In this document: in pieces, positions 35,313 through 44,096 of the stretch
Position numbering within the stretch: the first letter of the stretch is position 1
Layout: every line of letters begins with the position of its first letter
Source of the DNA: an uncultured cyanobacterium
Lineage (GTDB): Bacteria > Cyanobacteriota > Cyanobacteriia > Cyanobacteriales > Nostocaceae
Assembly: GCA_903848645.1 (NCBI GenBank)
Contig: CAINGU010000078.1
Coordinates: 1 to 64,000 of the forward strand
Direction: 5' to 3'
DNA length: 64,000 nt
Made by a program: the position numbers and the translations under genes
Notes under the pieces: generated by a model
What the model was told of the DNA's origin: nothing
The model's input: only the letters and a program-made list of their open reading frames with translations
Database searches by the model: none

Positions 35313-35335
35313 GAAGGATTAACAATCCTTCTTTT
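35313..35335 (+). terminator. Intrinsic terminator of hmpF, overlapping the end of tilS
   Basis: GAAGGATT and AATCCTTC pair around AAC (35313-35331), followed by TTTT. The first arm lies beyond the tilS stop and the second arm encodes its final codons (the KKDC end), so the two convergent genes share this DNA. Confidence 0.7.
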
Positions 35336-36314
35336 GGCATTGATGTATGCAAATCAAATCCCCTTTTACTATCGCTGTCGCACCTCCCGGAAAAGGGTCA
35401 GTTTGGGAACGATTGGGGGCGATAATTAAAGCCGTTAGCTTTTCAATCTGTTCAAAGTTGGGAGATTCTAAGAGGATTTCCTGTAAGACTTGACGCATGA
35501 CGCGACGTTGGATGGCTAGGGGTGCTTTTTGTAAAATCCTTCGGTTCAGTTGAAAGTCAGAATTTTCGCTGGTTACTGTGGCTTCTAGCCGCCAATGGTG
35601 GGCTGTTTCTTCTAGGTATGCCACTTCTGCTTGTAGGAGTTCGGCTGTTTGGGCAAGGTTGCTTTCAACTTTGGGGTTAAAGTTGGTTTGGAGGTAGGGG
35701 ATAAGCTGTTGACGAATACGATTTCGAGAATATTGTAAATTTTGATTGGTGGAATCCTCCCAAATAGGTAGATTAAAATCTTGACAAAATTCTGCGGTTT
35801 GAGAACGGGTAATTTCTAATAGTGGACGAATTAAGAGAATATTATCAATAAGTGGACGTTGCCAGGTCAGGGCTTGTAAACCATCTGCACCGGTGCCACG
35901 AACGAGGTTATATAATAGAGTTTCAGCGCGATCGCTTGCGGTGTGTCCAGTAATAATATATTGATAATTATGAACTTCGGCAATTTTCGTTAAAGCCTGA
36001 TATCGCCAATTTCTGGCTGTAGCTTCACTATTAACAGGTTGATTAGCCGTTTCTAAATAAAAGGGTGTATTCCAACTTTGTGCTAAATTTTCCACATGAT
36101 GAGCATTAGCTTGGGAATCTTCGCGCCAACAATGATCACAATGGGCTATGGCTATGTTCCAGCCCCATTTAGGTTGTAAGTCTAATAATAGTTTAATTAA
36201 GCATAAAGAATCTTGTCCACCGGAAACTGCAACTAATAGCTTTTGGTTATGGGCAAATAGACGACGGGCGCGAATGGTACGATGTATTTGGGCGTGAAGT
36301 AAAGTCCATGTCAT
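35319..36314 (-). CDS. tilS: tRNA(Ile)-lysidine synthase TilS
   Basis: 331 residues. The PP-loop SGGQDS (31-36) binds ATP, followed by AIAHCDHCWREDSQANAHHV and ITGHTASDRAETLLYNLVRG, the TilS signature. It modifies C34 of the tRNA that reads AUA. The C-terminal extension found in some TilS proteins is absent, as is usual in cyanobacteria. Its start overlaps the 3' end of the fatty-acid-hydroxylase gene by 4 bases (ATGA), so they are co-translated. Confidence 0.95.
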   Translation of the reverse strand: MTWTLLHAQIHRTIRARRLFAHNQKLLVAVSGGQDSLCLIKLLLDLQPKWGWNIAIAHCDHCWREDSQANAHHVENLAQSWNTPFYLETANQPVNSEATARNWRYQALTKIAEVHNYQYIITGHTASDRAETLLYNLVRGTGADGLQALTWQRPLIDNILLIRPLLEITRSQTAEFCQDFNLPIWEDSTNQNLQYSRNRIRQQLIPYLQTNFNPKVESNLAQTAELLQAEVAYLEETAHHWRLEATVTSENSDFQLNRRILQKAPLAIQRRVMRQVLQEILLESPNFEQIEKLTALIIAPNRSQTDPFPGGATAIVKGDLICIHQCQKKDC

Positions 36315-37063
36315 TTTTTAATCCATATATTTGTCATTATATCTGTATTCATTAACTTATCCCAAAACCGAAAATAAAGACCATAATTACAATTAAACTT
36401 ATGATGATGAAGAGTATGGTGAGTTGGAGTAATCCAATTTTTACCCCAAAAACCACGCATCCAGGAACGGGGATAAACCTCATAACCTGTATGATTGACA
36501 ACGCCAAATATCGTCATTAATGTTAGTAATAAAACGATCATACTAATGTGAATGGGGATAATAAAAACCAGAATGGGAATAATAATTGCCGTCATCATAC
36601 TCTCAACTGGATCAAAAGAAAAAGAAGTCCAGGGTGTAGGGTTGATAGATTCATGATGCACCTTATGAAAGCGACGATATATGCTAGGAATATGTAACCA
36701 GCGATGAGTCCAATAAAAATAAGTATCGTGGAGAAATAAATAGATAAATAGACTTAAAGGTAAATACAACCAATCATATTCTGTAAGATTAACGTAAACT
36801 TTCGTTTGTCCTAATGCGATCATTTCCATGATAAAAGCACTGGGTAAAGCAAAAATAAGACAGGAAAAGATAGACCATTTAATTTCGCTCTTCATTTTAC
36901 TCTTACGTTTATCCAGATCATGAAGACGACGCACCTCCCAAGACTGGGGACGACGAACCCAAAGTAACCAATAAAGCAGGGAAGACACAATCAGGTATCG
37001 TGTCGAAAGAACGAAAAACATGAACAAACTTGAGATACCAAATTGCGTCAGACTAGGGAGCAT
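36311..37063 (-). CDS. Fatty acid hydroxylase/sterol desaturase superfamily membrane protein
   Basis: About 250 residues with three to five hydrophobic segments. The di-iron histidine boxes of the superfamily are all present: HDTYFYWTHRWLH (~114), HKVHH (~137) and HHTLHHHKFNCNYG (~216), with a further N-H-T-G at ~190. Substrate unknown: carotenoid hydroxylases, sterol desaturases and lipid hydroxylases share these boxes. I start at MLPSLTQFG (37063); the longer frame upstream lacks conservation and reads through an AT-rich leader. Confidence 0.82.
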   Translation of the reverse strand: MLPSLTQFGISSLFMFFVLSTRYLIVSSLLYWLLWVRRPQSWEVRRLHDLDKRKSKMKSEIKWSIFSCLIFALPSAFIMEMIALGQTKVYVNLTEYDWLYLPLSLFIYLFLHDTYFYWTHRWLHIPSIYRRFHKVHHESINPTPWTSFSFDPVESMMTAIIIPILVFIIPIHISMIVLLLTLMTIFGVVNHTGYEVYPRSWMRGFWGKNWITPTHHTLHHHKFNCNYGLYFRFWDKLMNTDIMTNIWIKK

Positions 37064-37207
37064 AAAATAAATTTTTATATATAATATCTCTAAGTTCTTA
37101 AAATTAGTATAGTAGATTATACATAATTTTCTCAAAATTCTCTCCGCGCCTGGAACGTGAGAAAAAAATTCCCCCTCTCAAAAGAAAAGGGAGAAATAAA
37201 GATGTAC

Positions 37208-38245
37208 TTACAAAAACCAACCGTAAGAATGTAAACCCTTACCCAAAAGATTCACACCCAGGTAACAAATCCAAACTACAACAAAACCAGCAGCGGCTAA
37301 AATTGCAGGTTTTCTACCTTGCCAACCGCGAGTTATTCTAGAATGCAAATAAGCTGCGAAAACTAACCAAGTAATTAACGCCCAAGTTTCCTTGGGGTCC
37401 CAACTCCAGTAAGAACCCCAGGCTTCATTAGCCCAAACACCACCGGCAATAATCCCAATTGTGAGGAGAGGAAATCCTAAGCCAATGATGCGATAGCTGA
37501 TATTATCGAGGGTTTCAGCTAAGTTGAGGCGTTGAGGAGACAGGATTTCAGTGGTTTGAATAGGAGTAGTTGTGACTAAATCCAAAACCGCAGTTCCACT
37601 TCCGTTGTTATTACTTTCAACGCGAGAAAAGCCATTAGTTTCCGCAGCGGGTGTAGATGTAACTAACTCACCAGCTTTAAGTAGTTTATAGCCATTACTC
37701 CGATAACCGCCATTACCCACAGAACTACCTTGTAATTGGATATTTTGGCCGCGAGTCACAATTAAAAAAGCGATCGCTAACAACGCCCCCACCATCAAAG
37801 CGGAATAACTCAACATCATGACACTGACGTGCATCATCAGCCAATTAGACTTTAAAGCCGGAACTAAAGGCTCTGATACCTGCATATTTGACGGTAAAGT
37901 CAGAGTAGCAAAAGCAGCAATGCACATCGCCACAGGTGCAGTCACAACTCCCACCAAACGGCTACGACTGCTATTTTCGGCAATTAAATGGACAGCGGTA
38001 ATTCCCCAAGTGAGGAAAAATAAAGATTCGTAGAGATTACTCAGGGGAAAATAACCCGCTTCAATCCATCTAGCCCCTAATAAAGTCGCCATACACAAAT
38101 TAGCGATCGCCATTCCGGCTGTTCCCAAAGCCGCTGTCACCGATAAACTCGGAAAAGCCGCCCCCACCCAATACACCAACATCGTACAGAATAAGACAGC
38201 AAAAGAGGCATTATCTAGCCAGTTCTGGAGTACAACCAGATTCAT
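37208..38245 (-). CDS. ccsB: System II cytochrome c assembly protein (CcsB/CcsA, ycf5-type)
   Basis: About 345 residues, polytopic. The haem-handling WWD-type segment reads [20 protein letters not shown] (~270), with conserved histidines in [15 protein letters not shown] and LHSYGWF. This is the chloroplast CcsA (Ycf5) homologue that bacterial databases call CcsB; with Ccs1/ResB it delivers haem to apocytochromes on the lumenal side. A ~60-residue variable Asn/Ser-rich loop sits in the middle. I start at MNLVVLQNW (38245); the frame extends 12 codons upstream. The ResB partner is not in this window. Confidence 0.9.
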   Translation of the reverse strand: MNLVVLQNWLDNASFAVLFCTMLVYWVGAAFPSLSVTAALGTAGMAIANLCMATLLGARWIEAGYFPLSNLYESLFFLTWGITAVHLIAENSSRSRLVGVVTAPVAMCIAAFATLTLPSNMQVSEPLVPALKSNWLMMHVSVMMLSYSALMVGALLAIAFLIVTRGQNIQLQGSSVGNGGYRSNGYKLLKAGELVTSTPAAETNGFSRVESNNNGSGTAVLDLVTTTPIQTTEILSPQRLNLAETLDNISYRIIGLGFPLLTIGIIAGGVWANEAWGSYWSWDPKETWALITWLVFAAYLHSRITRGWQGRKPAILAAAGFVVVWICYLGVNLLGKGLHSYGWFL

Positions 38246-38331
38246 AAACACTTCTCTCCAGTGGATGCTTGAAAATATCAATTCCGATTATCTTGATCCT
38301 ATCTGGTTTTGGGGATTAGTAATTGGCAAGA

Positions 38332-38946
38332 TTAACCTTCATAATTCATAGCACCCAAATATTTAGTTAAAAAAGGTGAAAAAACCTCATAAATCAAAGT
38401 TAGCGGTTGTCCATGATGCCAAAACAAATAATGGCGACCCCAAAAAGGTCCTTGTTCCTGAAAACCCGTCTCTAACGCTTCTGAATTACCATAATAAATA
38501 CCTTGAACATCTCTATACAATTCAGTCCGTAATCGCGCCAAACTTGCCCAAATTGGTAAAGACTTGTTTTGTAAATACTCATCTATATGACTTGCTTCCC
38601 ACCAAGAAGCAGCATAATATAACCGCTGACCGGAAGCAGTTCGCACCCACACCTGTCGTCTCACTCTTGGACCTGGTAGCATCTGTATAATAGCTGGTGC
38701 ATTATCGGTATTCATGCCAATTGCTGACATATCAATCACATCAACCTCCGTTGGTTCACCCGTCAGCAGTTGGACGTGTCGAGTCGGAGAACCATCACCC
38801 AAAAGCAGTAATTGCCAAGTTGGTGCTAACTGAGTGTGAGGTAAACCGCGTTTCACAACTTCCTCCCCACCTTGCCAAATAGGAGTTAGACAATGCCAAG
38901 GACTGGGTAGGATTAGATCATTTGTGGAATTAAAAGTAGTAGTCAA
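38332..38946 (-). CDS. Cyanobacterial chorismate lyase
   Basis: 204 residues of the DUF98/UbiC-like chorismate lyase family. It makes 4-hydroxybenzoate, the ring precursor of plastoquinone. Visible blocks: RHVQLLTGEPTEVDVIDM (~56), GPRVRRQVWVRTASGQRLYY (~92), AASWWEASHIDEYL (~112) and the Arg/Glu-rich TELYRDVQGIYYGNS. Single gene, minus strand. Confidence 0.87.
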   Translation of the reverse strand: MTTTFNSTNDLILPSPWHCLTPIWQGGEEVVKRGLPHTQLAPTWQLLLLGDGSPTRHVQLLTGEPTEVDVIDMSAIGMNTDNAPAIIQMLPGPRVRRQVWVRTASGQRLYYAASWWEASHIDEYLQNKSLPIWASLARLRTELYRDVQGIYYGNSEALETGFQEQGPFWGRHYLFWHHGQPLTLIYEVFSPFLTKYLGAMNYEG

Positions 38947-39053
38947 TGTTCTTTACAAAAATTTATATATTATTTCTATCAATAACACAAAAACCAGCAT
39001 CATTAGGGACGCTGGCAAAGAATCAAACATAAGGATTTTGATCAAAAAATGTA

Positions 39054-39094
39054 AACCCGCTGCTACAATCATTTTTCTGACATAACAGCGGGTT
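39054..39094 (-). terminator. Terminator of tRNA-Leu
   Basis: AACCCGCTG and CAGCGGGTT pair (9 bp) around a 23-base loop. On the minus strand, downstream of the tRNA, it is followed by TACATTTTTTG. Confidence 0.75.
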
Positions 39095-39109
39095 ATTTAC
39101 ATTCAAAAA

Positions 39110-39192
39110 TGCGGATGGCGAGACTCGAACTCGCAAGGGCTATGCCCACACGCACCTCAAGCGTGCGCGTATACCAATTCCGCCACATCCGC
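39110..39192 (-). tRNA. tRNA-Leu (GAG)
   Basis: An 83-base class II tRNA on the minus strand. The acceptor stem is GCGGATG/CATCCGC with discriminator A, the D arm GGCGGAATTGGTATACGC, the anticodon stem-loop CACGCTTGAGGTGCGTG with anticodon GAG, then a long variable arm (GGGCATAGCCC) and a T arm GCGAGTTCGAGTCTCGC. CCA is not encoded. Confidence 0.95.
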
Positions 39193-39471
39193 GCGGTTTG
39201 AACACAGATTGCAGTATAACATAAAAAAATCTCTCAAATACAATATTTTTAAATATTTCCCAAATATTTTTTGAATGGGTATGAGACTAACAGAAATATA
39301 GTTACAGCACAAGTCATATTAAGAGGTCTAGCAAAGATGCCACATAATCCAATAGTCTGCTAAGAATGAGGTTTGGGAATCTCCTGTCACGATTTGCAGT
39401 AATGCAACCGTTTTATGTCAACAGGATAGGAGAAAATGTCAATCTACTGGTACTGATATCGCAACTCGAAA

Positions 39472-40818
39472 ATGAAATTTGATAAAATATTAATTGCCAA
39501 TCGAGGAGAAATAGCCCTTCGCATTCTCCGTGCCTGTGAAGAAATGGGAATTGCTACAGTTGCTGTTCACTCCACTGTTGACAGAAACGCGCTGCACGTC
39601 CAACTTGCAGATGAAGCCGTTTGCATTGGTGAACCTGCCAGCAGTAAAAGTTATTTGAACATTCCCAATATTATTGCTGCTGCATTAACGCGCAATACTA
39701 GCGCCATCCATCCTGGGTATGGTTTTTTATCAGAGAATGCCAGATTTGCCGAAATTTGTGCAGACCATCACATTGCTTTTATTGGGCCTACGCCCGAATC
39801 TATCAGGCTGATGGGGGATAAGTCCACCGCTAAAGAAACCATGCAAAAAGCTGGTGTCCCCACAGTTCCCGGTAGTGAAGGTTTAGTAGAATCAGAAGCA
39901 GAAGGATTAGCGATCGCTCAAAAAATTGGTTATCCTGTAATGATTAAAGCTACCGCCGGTGGTGGTGGTAGAGGAATGCGGCTTGTCCGCTCGGAAGATG
40001 AATTTGTGAGACTATTCCTTGCGGCTCAAGGGGAAGCAGGAGCAGCTTTTGGTAATTCAGGCGTTTATATAGAAAAATTTATTGAACGTCCGCGTCACAT
40101 TGAATTTCAGATTTTAGCGGATAACTACGGTAACGTCATCCATTTAGGTGAAAGAGATTGTTCAATTCAGCGTCGTAACCAAAAACTTCTAGAAGAAGCC
40201 CCTAGTCCGGCTCTTGATCCAGATTTACGGCAAAAAATGGGAAAGGCTGCCGTTAAAGCTGCCCAGTCTATTAACTACAGCGGTGCTGGAACTATCGAAT
40301 TTCTTCTAGACAAATTCGGTAAATTCTATTTCATGGAAATGAATACCCGTATACAAGTTGAGCATCCAGTTACAGAGATGATTACTGGTATAGACTTAGT
40401 AGTTGAACAAATTCGCATTGCTCAAGGGGAAAGACTCAAGCTGACACAAAAAGAAGTCGTTTTAAGAGGACATTCCATTGAATGTCGCATTAACGCCGAA
40501 GATCCAGATCATGATTTTCGCCCAGCCCCCGGTAAAATTACTGGTTATCTGCCACCTGGAGGACCAGGCGTGCGGATTGATTCCCACGTATACACAGATT
40601 ACAACATTCCCCCTTACTACGACTCCCTGATTGGTAAATTAATTGTCTGGGGACCAGACCGAGCTACAGCCATTACCCGCATGAAACGCGCATTACGAGA
40701 ATGTGCCATTACCGGAGTCCCCACAACCATTCCCTTTCATCAAAAAATCATGGAAAACTCCCAATTTTTGCAGGGTAATATTTACACCAGCTTTGTCCAG
40801 GATATGAAAATGCAGTAA
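39472..40818 (+). CDS. accC: Biotin carboxylase subunit AccC of acetyl-CoA carboxylase
   Basis: 448 residues, the standard length. [19 protein letters not shown] opens the N-terminal domain. The ATP-grasp glycine loop is [13 protein letters not shown] (~162), and the catalytic stretch includes [20 protein letters not shown] and [19 protein letters not shown]. It carboxylates biotin on AccB with bicarbonate and ATP for fatty acid synthesis. accB is not adjacent. It converges on yggT with an STRR tract between. Confidence 0.97.
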   Translation: MKFDKILIANRGEIALRILRACEEMGIATVAVHSTVDRNALHVQLADEAVCIGEPASSKSYLNIPNIIAAALTRNTSAIHPGYGFLSENARFAEICADHHIAFIGPTPESIRLMGDKSTAKETMQKAGVPTVPGSEGLVESEAEGLAIAQKIGYPVMIKATAGGGGRGMRLVRSEDEFVRLFLAAQGEAGAAFGNSGVYIEKFIERPRHIEFQILADNYGNVIHLGERDCSIQRRNQKLLEEAPSPALDPDLRQKMGKAAVKAAQSINYSGAGTIEFLLDKFGKFYFMEMNTRIQVEHPVTEMITGIDLVVEQIRIAQGERLKLTQKEVVLRGHSIECRINAEDPDHDFRPAPGKITGYLPPGGPGVRIDSHVYTDYNIPPYYDSLIGKLIVWGPDRATAITRMKRALRECAITGVPTTIPFHQKIMENSQFLQGNIYTSFVQDMKMQ

Positions 40819-40819
40819 T

Positions 40820-40957
40820 TGGTGATTGGTAATTGGTGATTGGTGATTGGAAAAAACTATTACCCATTACCCATTACCCATTACCCATTACCCATTACCC
40901 ATTACCCATTACCCATTACCCATTACCCATTACCCATTACCCATTACCCATTACCTA
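40820..40957. repeat. Long STRR tract (TTGGTGA, then ATTACCC)
   Basis: A short run of TTGGTGA/TTGGTAA units (40820-40850) is followed by about 14 tandem copies of ATTACCC (40856-40957). The two units are near reverse complements (GGTAAT/ATTACC), so the region can fold into a large hairpin. It fills the gap between the convergent accC and yggT genes and touches the yggT stop. Confidence 0.9.
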
Positions 40958-41238
40958 TATAACATAGTCAGTAACCCTTGCTGACCTAGTAAAATTTCCC
41001 TAATAAAACTAAAAATCCCTACCCAAATAATCGGGGTAATATCTACACCACCAATGGGTTGTACAAACTTCCGCAACGGGATTAAAAAGGGTTCAGTCGG
41101 CCAGGCTATTAGACTAAAAGGCAAACGATTGAGATGGAATTGGGGATACCACGTCAGAATAATGCGGAAAATAAATAAAAACGTCATCACTCCCAAAAAG
41201 GGGCCAAGAATCCAAGTAGTCAAGTTAACACCAGTCAT
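40951..41238 (-). CDS. YggT-family (Ycf19-like) membrane protein
   Basis: 95 residues with two hydrophobic segments (~8-28 and ~66-85). The family core is RIILTWYPQFHLNRLPFSLI, WPTEPFLIPLRKFVQPIGGV and DITPIIWVGI. YggT/Ycf19 proteins take part in cell or chloroplast division and thylakoid-related processes; in cyanobacteria the role is not settled. Single gene, minus strand. Confidence 0.9.
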   Translation of the reverse strand: MTGVNLTTWILGPFLGVMTFLFIFRIILTWYPQFHLNRLPFSLIAWPTEPFLIPLRKFVQPIGGVDITPIIWVGIFSFIREILLGQQGLLTMLYR

Positions 41239-41416
41239 TTTGTTTAGCTAATATTTGTGAGAACATCCTCAACTTAGTCCTAAGTTGAGAAACTTTAAGT
41301 TTTGTAACGTATTCTTTCTTCAATTTTAACTAAATAGTGCCATTTTATTGTGAGAATAGAAAAACAAAGTTATTGACTTGGGATCATCAATCAAGTAGAT
41401 ACCAAGTTAGATAGAT

Positions 41417-41453
41417 AATCTTGGATTACTTTCTTGGAAAGTAATCCAAGATT
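41417..41453. other. Perfect 17-bp hairpin upstream of psbX
   Basis: AATCTTGGATTACTTTC (41417-41433) is exactly complementary to 41437-41453, with only TTG between. No T-run follows on the plus strand. It lies 39 bases before the psbX start and may be part of its 5' leader, an RNase-processing site or a repeat element. Confidence 0.6.
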
Positions 41454-41492
41454 AAAATGAGAATAAACTGTGTAAAAAAAAGGTTGAGAACT

Positions 41493-41612
41493 ATGACACC
41501 CTCTTTAGCAAATTTTCTTTGGAGTCTGGTTTGGGGTACTGCGATTGTCGTTATCCCTGCTACCATTGGTCTAATTTTCATTAGCCAAAAAGATAAAATC
41601 CAACGTTTTTAA
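41493..41612 (+). CDS. psbX: Photosystem II protein PsbX
   Basis: 39 residues: MTPSLANFLWSLVWGTAIVV, then IPATIGLIFISQKDKIQRF. This is the single-span low-molecular-weight subunit of photosystem II near cytochrome b559, of standard length for cyanobacteria, with one membrane helix at ~8-30 and a basic stromal tail. GAG lies 9 bases before the ATG. Confidence 0.96.
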   Translation: MTPSLANFLWSLVWGTAIVVIPATIGLIFISQKDKIQRF

Positions 41613-41770
41613 TTCTTAGGGACTGGGGACTGGGGAAGAATTTTCTGCTTTCTTCTCCTTTCTCCCGAATTTCTGAACTCCAGTATTCTGCTTCTACAAT
41701 ATTATGACTGGTTAAAATAGTGATAGTAAGTGTAACTCGTTAATATAGATTTGATATTAGGAAAACGCCA

Positions 41771-42718
41771 ATGGTTAATTTTGGGCTGAACTCAGCCAGT
41801 GTTTTAGCTCAGGTAAATTTTGGAGCGAACTCAGCCAGTATTCTCGGAATTTTCCTGGCTGTAGCTGGAGCAGCACTGTACTTTCTTAGGACTGTCCGGC
41901 CAGAACTGTCAAGAGACCAAGACATCTTTTTTGCAGCGGTTGGCTTATTATGCGGCTTTATTCTTGTCTTCCAAGGATGGCGACTTGATCCAATTTTACA
42001 ATTTGGTCAGTTGCTTTTGGTAGGTTCTACGGTATTTTTTGCGGTTGAAAGTATTCGTCTGCGGAGTATCGCTACTCAACAAGCGAAACGCAATACTCCC
42101 ATTGTGGACGATGAGCGCGAGGTTAGCAGAAAATATTCTTATTCTGAGCGCCGCAATTATCAAGCGGAGATGGATGCAGATTTAGAACCGCTACCTTATG
42201 AAGAAGAGGAAGAAGCTCCTCAACGTCCGAGAATTCGCGGTAGTCGAGATGAACGTTCTCCCCGTGATGACTATTACGAAGATCAAACTCCACGCAGTTC
42301 ACAAAACCCACGGAGCAGGGAAAAACCAGATTCAGGAGAAAGAAAGCGTCGTTCTAATTCCGGGCGTTCAGTCAGTCGTCCCAGTGAGAATTATGAAGAT
42401 GAAAATTGGGGCTCTGCGCCCAGACAAGTTGATGATTGGGAAAGTTCAAATTCCCAAGATGAACTAAGAAAACCCCCACGTCGCAATAATAGCGGTAATA
42501 GCGGTAATAGCGGTAATAATCGCCCTCAACGCTCAGAAAGCCGTGAGGATGATGTTGCTCCTACTCCTAGACCCAGAAAACGTCGTCCTCCCAGAGATTC
42601 AGTTCCTCCCAGAAGACAGGATGATGATGAGGCTATACCAACGGATTATGTACCATACAATCCCATTAATAAGCCCAATAATAAGCCAGATAATTCTGAT
42701 TTTGATGATGACATTTAG
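41771..42718 (+). CDS. ycf66: Ycf66-family protein
   Basis: 315 residues. The N-terminal ~95 form the conserved part with three hydrophobic segments (SASILGIFLAVAGAALYFLR, IFFAAVGLLCGFILVFQG, QFGQLLLVGSTVFFAVESIR). The rest is a disordered, Arg/Asp/Pro/Ser-rich tail with Asn-Ser-Gly triplets repeated from a 9-base unit at ~42491-42518. The family is shared with plastids; function unknown. The next gene, a TolB-like lipoprotein, begins 32 bases later. Confidence 0.88.
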   Translation: MVNFGLNSASVLAQVNFGANSASILGIFLAVAGAALYFLRTVRPELSRDQDIFFAAVGLLCGFILVFQGWRLDPILQFGQLLLVGSTVFFAVESIRLRSIATQQAKRNTPIVDDEREVSRKYSYSERRNYQAEMDADLEPLPYEEEEEAPQRPRIRGSRDERSPRDDYYEDQTPRSSQNPRSREKPDSGERKRRSNSGRSVSRPSENYEDENWGSAPRQVDDWESSNSQDELRKPPRRNNSGNSGNSGNNRPQRSESREDDVAPTPRPRKRRPPRDSVPPRRQDDDEAIPTDYVPYNPINKPNNKPDNSDFDDDI

Positions 42719-42750
42719 AACTTTTGGGGTGGACGACGGAAAACAGTAAT

Positions 42751-43311
42751 GTGAAAACATTTACACCTAGCTTCTGGCTCCAAAAGTCAATTTATTGGAG
42801 CCTAATTTTTGGACTGACAAGTTTACTAATATCTTGTGCTGCTGATAGTATCCCGATGGGAGTAACTTCGCTGAATAGCCGATATACTGAGGAACAACCG
42901 GCAATGAGTGGAAATGGCCGTTTTTTGGCGTTTATCTCCAATCGTTCTCGTCGTCAGCAGTTGTTAGTATACGATTTAGAAAATCAAAGTTTTATTCCCA
43001 CACCGGGCTTAAACCGACAATCAGTAATTGCTGAAAGTCCTAGTCTCAGCTATACAGGACGCTACATTTGTTATATTACCAGTGATCAAGGTAGACCAGT
43101 GGTAGCACTCTATGATCGGGCTTCACAAAATTCACAAATTCTGACTCCCACCTTTCGTGGTTGGGTGAGAAATCCTACTATTAGTCCTGACGGGCGTTAT
43201 GTTGCGTTTGAATCCGCTAGTCGTGGACAATGGGATATTGAAGTTCTCGATAGGGGTCCAACTATTGAGTTAGATATTCCTAATGGTGCAACAGTACCAA
43301 TTAAAAATTAA
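42751..43311 (+). CDS. TolB-like beta-propeller lipoprotein, copy 1
   Basis: About 186 residues. A signal peptide ends in a lipobox (GLTSLLISC), so it is lipid-anchored. The mature part holds PD40/TolB-type propeller repeats: SGNGRFLAFISNRSRRQQLL, SLSYTGRYICYITSDQGRPV and SPDGRYVAFESASRGQWDIE, about three blades, so it must oligomerise or be a partial propeller. I start at GTG 42751; the frame opens further upstream at TTG 42724. A paralogue follows at 43474. Role not known; TolB in E. coli works with Pal at the outer membrane. Confidence 0.8.
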   Translation: MKTFTPSFWLQKSIYWSLIFGLTSLLISCAADSIPMGVTSLNSRYTEEQPAMSGNGRFLAFISNRSRRQQLLVYDLENQSFIPTPGLNRQSVIAESPSLSYTGRYICYITSDQGRPVVALYDRASQNSQILTPTFRGWVRNPTISPDGRYVAFESASRGQWDIEVLDRGPTIELDIPNGATVPIKN

Positions 43312-43312
43312 T

Positions 43313-43405
43313 TTGTCAGAATCAGGATGTCCAGGATTTAAGGATTTACAGGATTGATAAATTGTCAGAATCAGGATGTCCAGGATTTAAGGATTTACAA
43401 GATTG
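43313..43405 (+). repeat. Two tandem copies of a ~43-bp dispersed repeat
   Basis: Copies at 43313-43356 and 43362-43405 are almost identical (TTGTCAGAATCAGGATGTCC then AGGATTTAAGGATTTAC, with one late change). Other copies lie at 7618-7660 (opposite strand) and 55723-55751 (partial). It sits between the two lipoprotein genes; a TGTTCCC STRR follows at 43441-43464. Confidence 0.85.
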
Positions 43406-43473
43406 GTAATTGGTAATTGATTTATTAACTCCCTGCGCTTCCTGTTCCCTGTTCCCTGTTCCCTCATCTTTAA

Positions 43474-43998
43474 ATGAATTATAAATTATCAATTATTTTA
43501 ATTTTCTGCTCAACTCTATTAACTGGGTGTTTTGGCTACCCGCGTTTACTCAGCTATCCATTTGATTCGGGGGGAAGGAGTCTTAATAGTTTTTCGTCGG
43601 AGTTAAATCCGCAAATTTCGGGGAGATATATTGTATTTACGAGCGATCGCCGGGGTAGTCAAGATGTATATATGTTTGATACGGTGACTCGTAATTTGGT
43701 AGATTTACCTGGTTTAAATTCCTTTGATACGATTGCTTCTCATCCTGCGGCTTCTGATAATGGTAAATTTATTGTCTTTGCTGCTAGTCGTCAAGGACGA
43801 ACACAAATTGTTTTTTATGATAAAGATGTGCGCCAATCACGGAATTTAGTTGGTGATCTGCAAGGGGAAGTCCGCAATCCGACAATTAGTGCTGATGGTA
43901 GTAGAATTGCGTTTGAGTATAGTAATAATGGACAATGGGATGTTTTGGTTTATGACAGGTTTGGGCGAAAATTGAATATTCCTCAAGATCCGAGTTAG
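43474..43998 (+). CDS. TolB-like beta-propeller lipoprotein, copy 2
   Basis: 174 residues. Signal peptide with lipobox STLLTGC (Cys ~19). Propeller repeats: NPQISGRYIVFTSDRRGSQD, ASDNGKFIVFAASRQGRTQI and SADGSRIAFEYSNNGQWDVL. It is clearly homologous to the preceding gene over the whole mature part and ends with a similar final blade, so the pair arose by tandem duplication. Both may be needed to build one propeller; that is inference. Confidence 0.82.
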   Translation: MNYKLSIILIFCSTLLTGCFGYPRLLSYPFDSGGRSLNSFSSELNPQISGRYIVFTSDRRGSQDVYMFDTVTRNLVDLPGLNSFDTIASHPAASDNGKFIVFAASRQGRTQIVFYDKDVRQSRNLVGDLQGEVRNPTISADGSRIAFEYSNNGQWDVLVYDRFGRKLNIPQDPS

Positions 43999-44006
43999 CC
44001 AAGAGT

Positions 44007-44061
44007 GTAGGGTGGGCAATGCCCACCAAAACCCCCCAACGGTGGGCATTGCCCACCCTAC
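44007..44061. terminator. Long bidirectional hairpin between lipoprotein and sdhB genes
   Basis: A 21-bp perfect stem (44007-44027 with 44041-44061) made of a GTAGGGTGGGCA palindromic repeat, with a C-rich 13-base loop. It lies between convergent genes, where it can end both transcripts. The same repeat, as a single palindrome, is at 21859-21883. Confidence 0.7.
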
Positions 44062-44096
44062 GGATATTTCAAAAATCAAATATTAGTCCTATATAA

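Noticed and set aside
40856-40957. Possible CRISPR array
   Set aside because: The repeat is a contiguous 7-base unit without spacers, so it is an STRR tract. No true CRISPR array was seen in the window.
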